A stretch of DNA of 6,928 bases from positions 1-6,928 of the forward strand of contig JAGLSF010000103.1 in assembly GCA_023136305.1 (NCBI GenBank). The letters are read 5' to 3'. The DNA is from Spirochaetota bacterium. GTDB lineage: Bacteria > Spirochaetota > B62-G9 > DRHN01. Positions 6,430 through 6,928 of the stretch are shown piece after piece. Made by a program: the position numbers and the translations under genes. Position 1 is the first letter of the stretch; each line of letters begins with the position of its first letter. The notes beneath the pieces were generated by a model. That model did no database searches and was not told the origin of the DNA. It was given only the letters and a program-made list of their open reading frames with translations.

Positions 6430-6466
6430 GGAGAAGTGTTTCTATTTTTAAGAGGGAGGTAGCTGC

Positions 6467-6928
6467 ATGGCGGATTTCAAAGGAATGGCGGAGGCGTTGA
6501 TAGCTGGCAATGCAGGGAAAGCGAAGGAACTCGTGCAGGAAGCCATTGATGAAGGTGTCGCGCCCCAGAAAATTCTCGATGAAGGTCTCATTTCCGGTAT
6601 GGAGGTTGTTGGTGTACGTTTCAAGAATTGTGAAATCTATGTACCCGAGGTTCTGGTAAGTGCACGTGCGATGCATGCAGGGATGGAAATACTCGAGCCA
6701 AAACTTGCAGAGACGGGAGCGAAGGCAAGGGGTATATTCGTTGTCGGTACCGTTAAGGGCGATCTGCATGATATAGGCAAGAATCTCGTCGCTATGATGC
6801 TGCAGGGTGCCGGTTGGAAGGTTGTCGACCTCGGAGTTGACATTGATGCGGAGAAGTTTGTGCAGTCAGCGATTGATGAAAGTGCAGACGTTATCGGCTT
6901 GAGTGCACTGCTAACAACCACCATGGTG
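6467..6928 (+). CDS. corrinoid (B12-binding) methyl-carrier protein, MtbC/MttC type, truncated at window end
   Basis: The first 154 residues are present, with no stop before the window edge; the full family length is about 210-220. Proteins of this type carry a methyl group on cobalt between a substrate-specific methyltransferase and a second methyltransferase that passes it to tetrahydrofolate or coenzyme M. Residues 1-85 form the helical B12-binding cap domain (MAEALIAGNAGKAKELVQEA...GMEVVGVRF...YVPEVLVSARAM). From about 87 the Rossmann-like domain begins, with the cobalamin motif GDLHDIG (98-104), in which H101 is the expected lower ligand to cobalt. The SxL motif is S146-A-L148 within GLSALLTTTM. 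The later GG motif lies outside the window. The ATG follows a strong Shine-Dalgarno, GGGAGGT, about six bases upstream. The methyl donor cannot be told from this part. Methyltransferase genes would be expected to the right, which is inference. Confidence 0.95.
   Translation, partial: MADFKGMAEALIAGNAGKAKELVQEAIDEGVAPQKILDEGLISGMEVVGVRFKNCEIYVPEVLVSARAMHAGMEILEPKLAETGAKARGIFVVGTVKGDLHDIGKNLVAMMLQGAGWKVVDLGVDIDAEKFVQSAIDESADVIGLSALLTTTMV

Noticed and set aside
6430..6466. Cobalamin riboswitch upstream of the corrinoid gene
   Set aside because: The leader from the predicted start site is only about 31 bases, and no B12-box-like sequence was seen in the intergenic gap.
6398..6924. Two minus-strand open frames near the right edge
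   Set aside because: They lie opposite the corrinoid protein, which has the GxDxHDxG-type motif, a strong ribosome binding site and a good promoter. The minus frames are shadows.

Overview
This window is bacterial chromosome of roughly balanced base composition. It is densely packed, with short intergenic gaps and no mobile element, phage gene, tRNA, rRNA or CRISPR array that I can see. The host cannot be named from the sequence. A corrinoid methyl-carrier protein suggests anaerobic or acetogen-like one-carbon metabolism. The receiver-type and CheW-like proteins suggest a signalling-rich organism such as a spirochaete or a desulfobacterial relative. Both points are inference.

Layout. The left edge (1-338, minus) is the N-terminal quarter of enolase (eno). 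It is divergent from a 623-residue plus-strand protein (589-2460) with a CheW-like cytoplasmic domain, one membrane helix, and a long extracytoplasmic coiled-coil and TPR-like part. The 250-base gap between them carries three copies of a 7-base half-site (CCAGGTA) and a 12-base palindrome. The plus-strand gene converges on, and overlaps by 23 bases, a dihydrofolate reductase gene (folA, 2438-2977, minus, TTG start). Upstream of folA on the same strand are a 467-residue protein with two receiver-like domains around a STAS-like core (3091-4494) and a sodium:solute symporter (4580-6232). These three minus-strand genes may be partly co-transcribed, although a promoter-like sequence precedes the receiver gene. 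Divergent from the symporter is the start of a corrinoid (B12-binding) methyl-carrier protein of the MtbC/MttC type (6467 to the right edge, plus), truncated by the window end.

The most interesting stretch is the 234-base gap between the symporter and the corrinoid gene. It holds two good sigma70-type promoters pointing outwards. Between the symporter promoter and its ribosome binding site lies an apparent intrinsic terminator. The 3' arm of that terminator can also pair with the sequence covering the symporter start codon, so the symporter looks attenuated through its leader. The pairing suggests, but does not prove, that the symporter imports a methylated compound whose methyl group is passed to the corrinoid protein. 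The other notable proteins are the membrane-anchored CheW-like/TPR protein and the receiver/STAS protein whose first receiver lacks the phosphorylatable aspartate.
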